Below are positions 62,561 through 64,000 of a DNA stretch of 64,000 bases, one piece after another. The translations under genes were made by a program, and so were the position numbers. Position 1 is the first letter of the stretch; every line of letters starts with the position of its first letter. The notes under the pieces are model-generated. The model did not search any database and was not told the DNA's origin. It was given only the letters and a program-made list of their open reading frames with translations. This DNA comes from Brachycybe producta (taxonomy: Eukaryota > Arthropoda > Diplopoda > Playtdesmida > Andrognathidae): positions 15,087,854-15,151,853 of the forward strand of contig JAUPFP010000001.1 in the NCBI GenBank assembly GCA_036925085.1, read 5' to 3'.

Positions 62561-64000
62561 TGTCTAATGGTTATTTTTGTTTAAAAGTTAATGATATTGA
62601 AATTTTGTTGAAATATTCTTTTATAAAAATATTGGAAATGTGATTGTTTTAAAAATGTGTTTTACTGAGTTGCTTAGGAAGATCGTTAGAATAGGTTACT
62701 AGACAGAAAGTACAGGGAACTTTAGGACAGTTACAAAATAAGAATTGACAGGTTTTAAAAATATTACAAGTGCCAATCTCTCATTCTTAAAAGTGCAAAA
62801 GTGTTTGAAAGTAGAATAACACTGATGAAATTTTGGTAACAATTTGGGCAAGACATCAACCATTCATCACCATTTTTGGGCAAATTGTGTCTCCATTAAA
62901 AAGTTGGACCATCAGCATGAGGATGTCAAATTAGTGTTTCAAAGATCCTCACGTGAACCTTCAAAAACACAGACATTCGTGTTGCATCAAATGCCATGTT
63001 TACTGTCGGAGATGACATTAACCTTTCAAGACTTTTTGGGAAAAACTGGAACTGTTTTCTATGTGCCTGCCATAATTGAACAGTGCTTAATAGCATCATG
63101 TTGTGTGTTCACATGTGTTTGTCATCATGTGTCTAAAATAACCAAACTAAAAACTTTTAACCCAAAAATTGTCTATCAACAGATGACAATCTGGAGACCA
63201 GAACATCCAGAAAAACTGAATTAACAAAAGTGCAAACAATGAACAAAAACTGACCATTAGAAAGGTGTTACTCGTGTTTGTTTAATTTGTAACCACATAA
63301 AAAAGAGAGAAAGAATGGGATTCACACATGTGTACCTATTGACCATTAATTGAAAAAGAACTGTTGGAAATGGGGAAATATATTGACAAAAGCCATAGAA
63401 AGAAAACATTTCATTTGAAATGAACATTGCAGAACTCCCAGAAAAACATGTGCATACATGTACAAACATGTGTAGGAGTATAGAAAAATACCCATAATAG
63501 CATTAAGAGGGTAAATAACATTCAGGGGGTAGGGATGTTAGGTGCTGAAAAAAATACTTGTTATATGTGATATTCAATATAACATGTCATTGTATTATGT
63601 CTTTTATTTAATGTTAAAAAATTACTAAAACAGCCCTACAATAAACAAAACGTAGATAGCCCAATTTATTAAAAAAAATTAGGAAGTAAAAGAAATAACA
63701 CACAGAACTAGACAATTAAAACTACCAATCCTTCCCTCAAAAAAGCCTTAATTGTCTTTAAGACCTCAGGGGTCTAAACCACTTGAAAATGAAAAAGATA
63801 ATCCATCACACCTTCCCTCATGAATCCTCATGAATCCCTCCCCTATGAATACCTCCTCTCCCTCTTCCTACCTAAAGGCTGTTAGGCATAAAAGACATTT
63901 CAATTTTTTTGTACTTAAATTCATATTTTTTTAATATTTTAATAATATTAAAATATATATTTATAAAAAATTATGTTAATTCAAAAACTACCCAATAGGA
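62561..64000. other. AT-rich DNA without recognised features
   Basis: No motif-bearing reading frame, LTR or tandem array was identified to the end of the window. Some of it may belong to the hAT element to the left. Confidence 0.5.

Overview
The window looks like a repeat-rich piece of an invertebrate animal genome. This is inferred from its Ty3/gypsy LTR retrotransposons, Tc1/mariner and hAT transposons, a Polinton/Maverick scrap, and a host gene with short exons, GT/GC-AG introns and an AATAAA signal. Nothing bacterial is present. Host DNA is AT-rich; the gypsy copies are GC-rich islands. Homologies are by eye and memory; no searches were run.

Layout. 1-2.1 kb: 5' end of a minus-strand gypsy element (family A, copy A0). 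2.1-6.6 kb: gag relic of another gypsy lineage, then the 3' part of an older family A copy (A3). 6.7-7.7 kb: broken mariner transposase. 10.0-11.5 kb: diverged relic of the extra gypsy ORF3. 11.9-15.8 kb: deleted gypsy family B element. 16.3-22.1 kb: a transposon-linked pseudogene, a fold-back Tc1-like element, a hAT gene split by a solo LTR with TGAC target duplication, and a second hAT relic. 22.7-24.3 kb: a retroelement fragment with 48-bp terminal inverted repeats and CAAG target duplication. 24.58-33.15 kb: the only convincing host gene, four phase-1 exons each encoding a CSalpha-beta (defensin-like) cysteine module, with introns full of repeats. 33.2-38.1 kb: AT-rich DNA, tandem repeats and two relics of uncharacterised conserved families. 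38.18-49.06 kb: family A copy A2 (minus), missing its 5' end. 49.06-49.77 kb: Polinton-like fragment. 49.78-61.78 kb: family A copy A1 (plus), bounded by TGTG target duplications. 61.8-64 kb: minisatellite and a hAT end.

Family A is about 12 kb: LTR, leader with an array of short palindromes spaced 61 or 71 bp, gag, pol reached by a probable -1 frameshift (GUUAAAC followed by a hairpin), a long post-integrase extension, a probable 640-666 bp intron holding 132-bp repeats, a large unrecognised ORF3, and a second LTR. All copies here are defective in different ways. The most interesting items are the tandem CSalpha-beta gene, the leader palindrome array, the frameshift signal, the putatively spliced ORF3, and the retroelement with the same LTR end at both termini.
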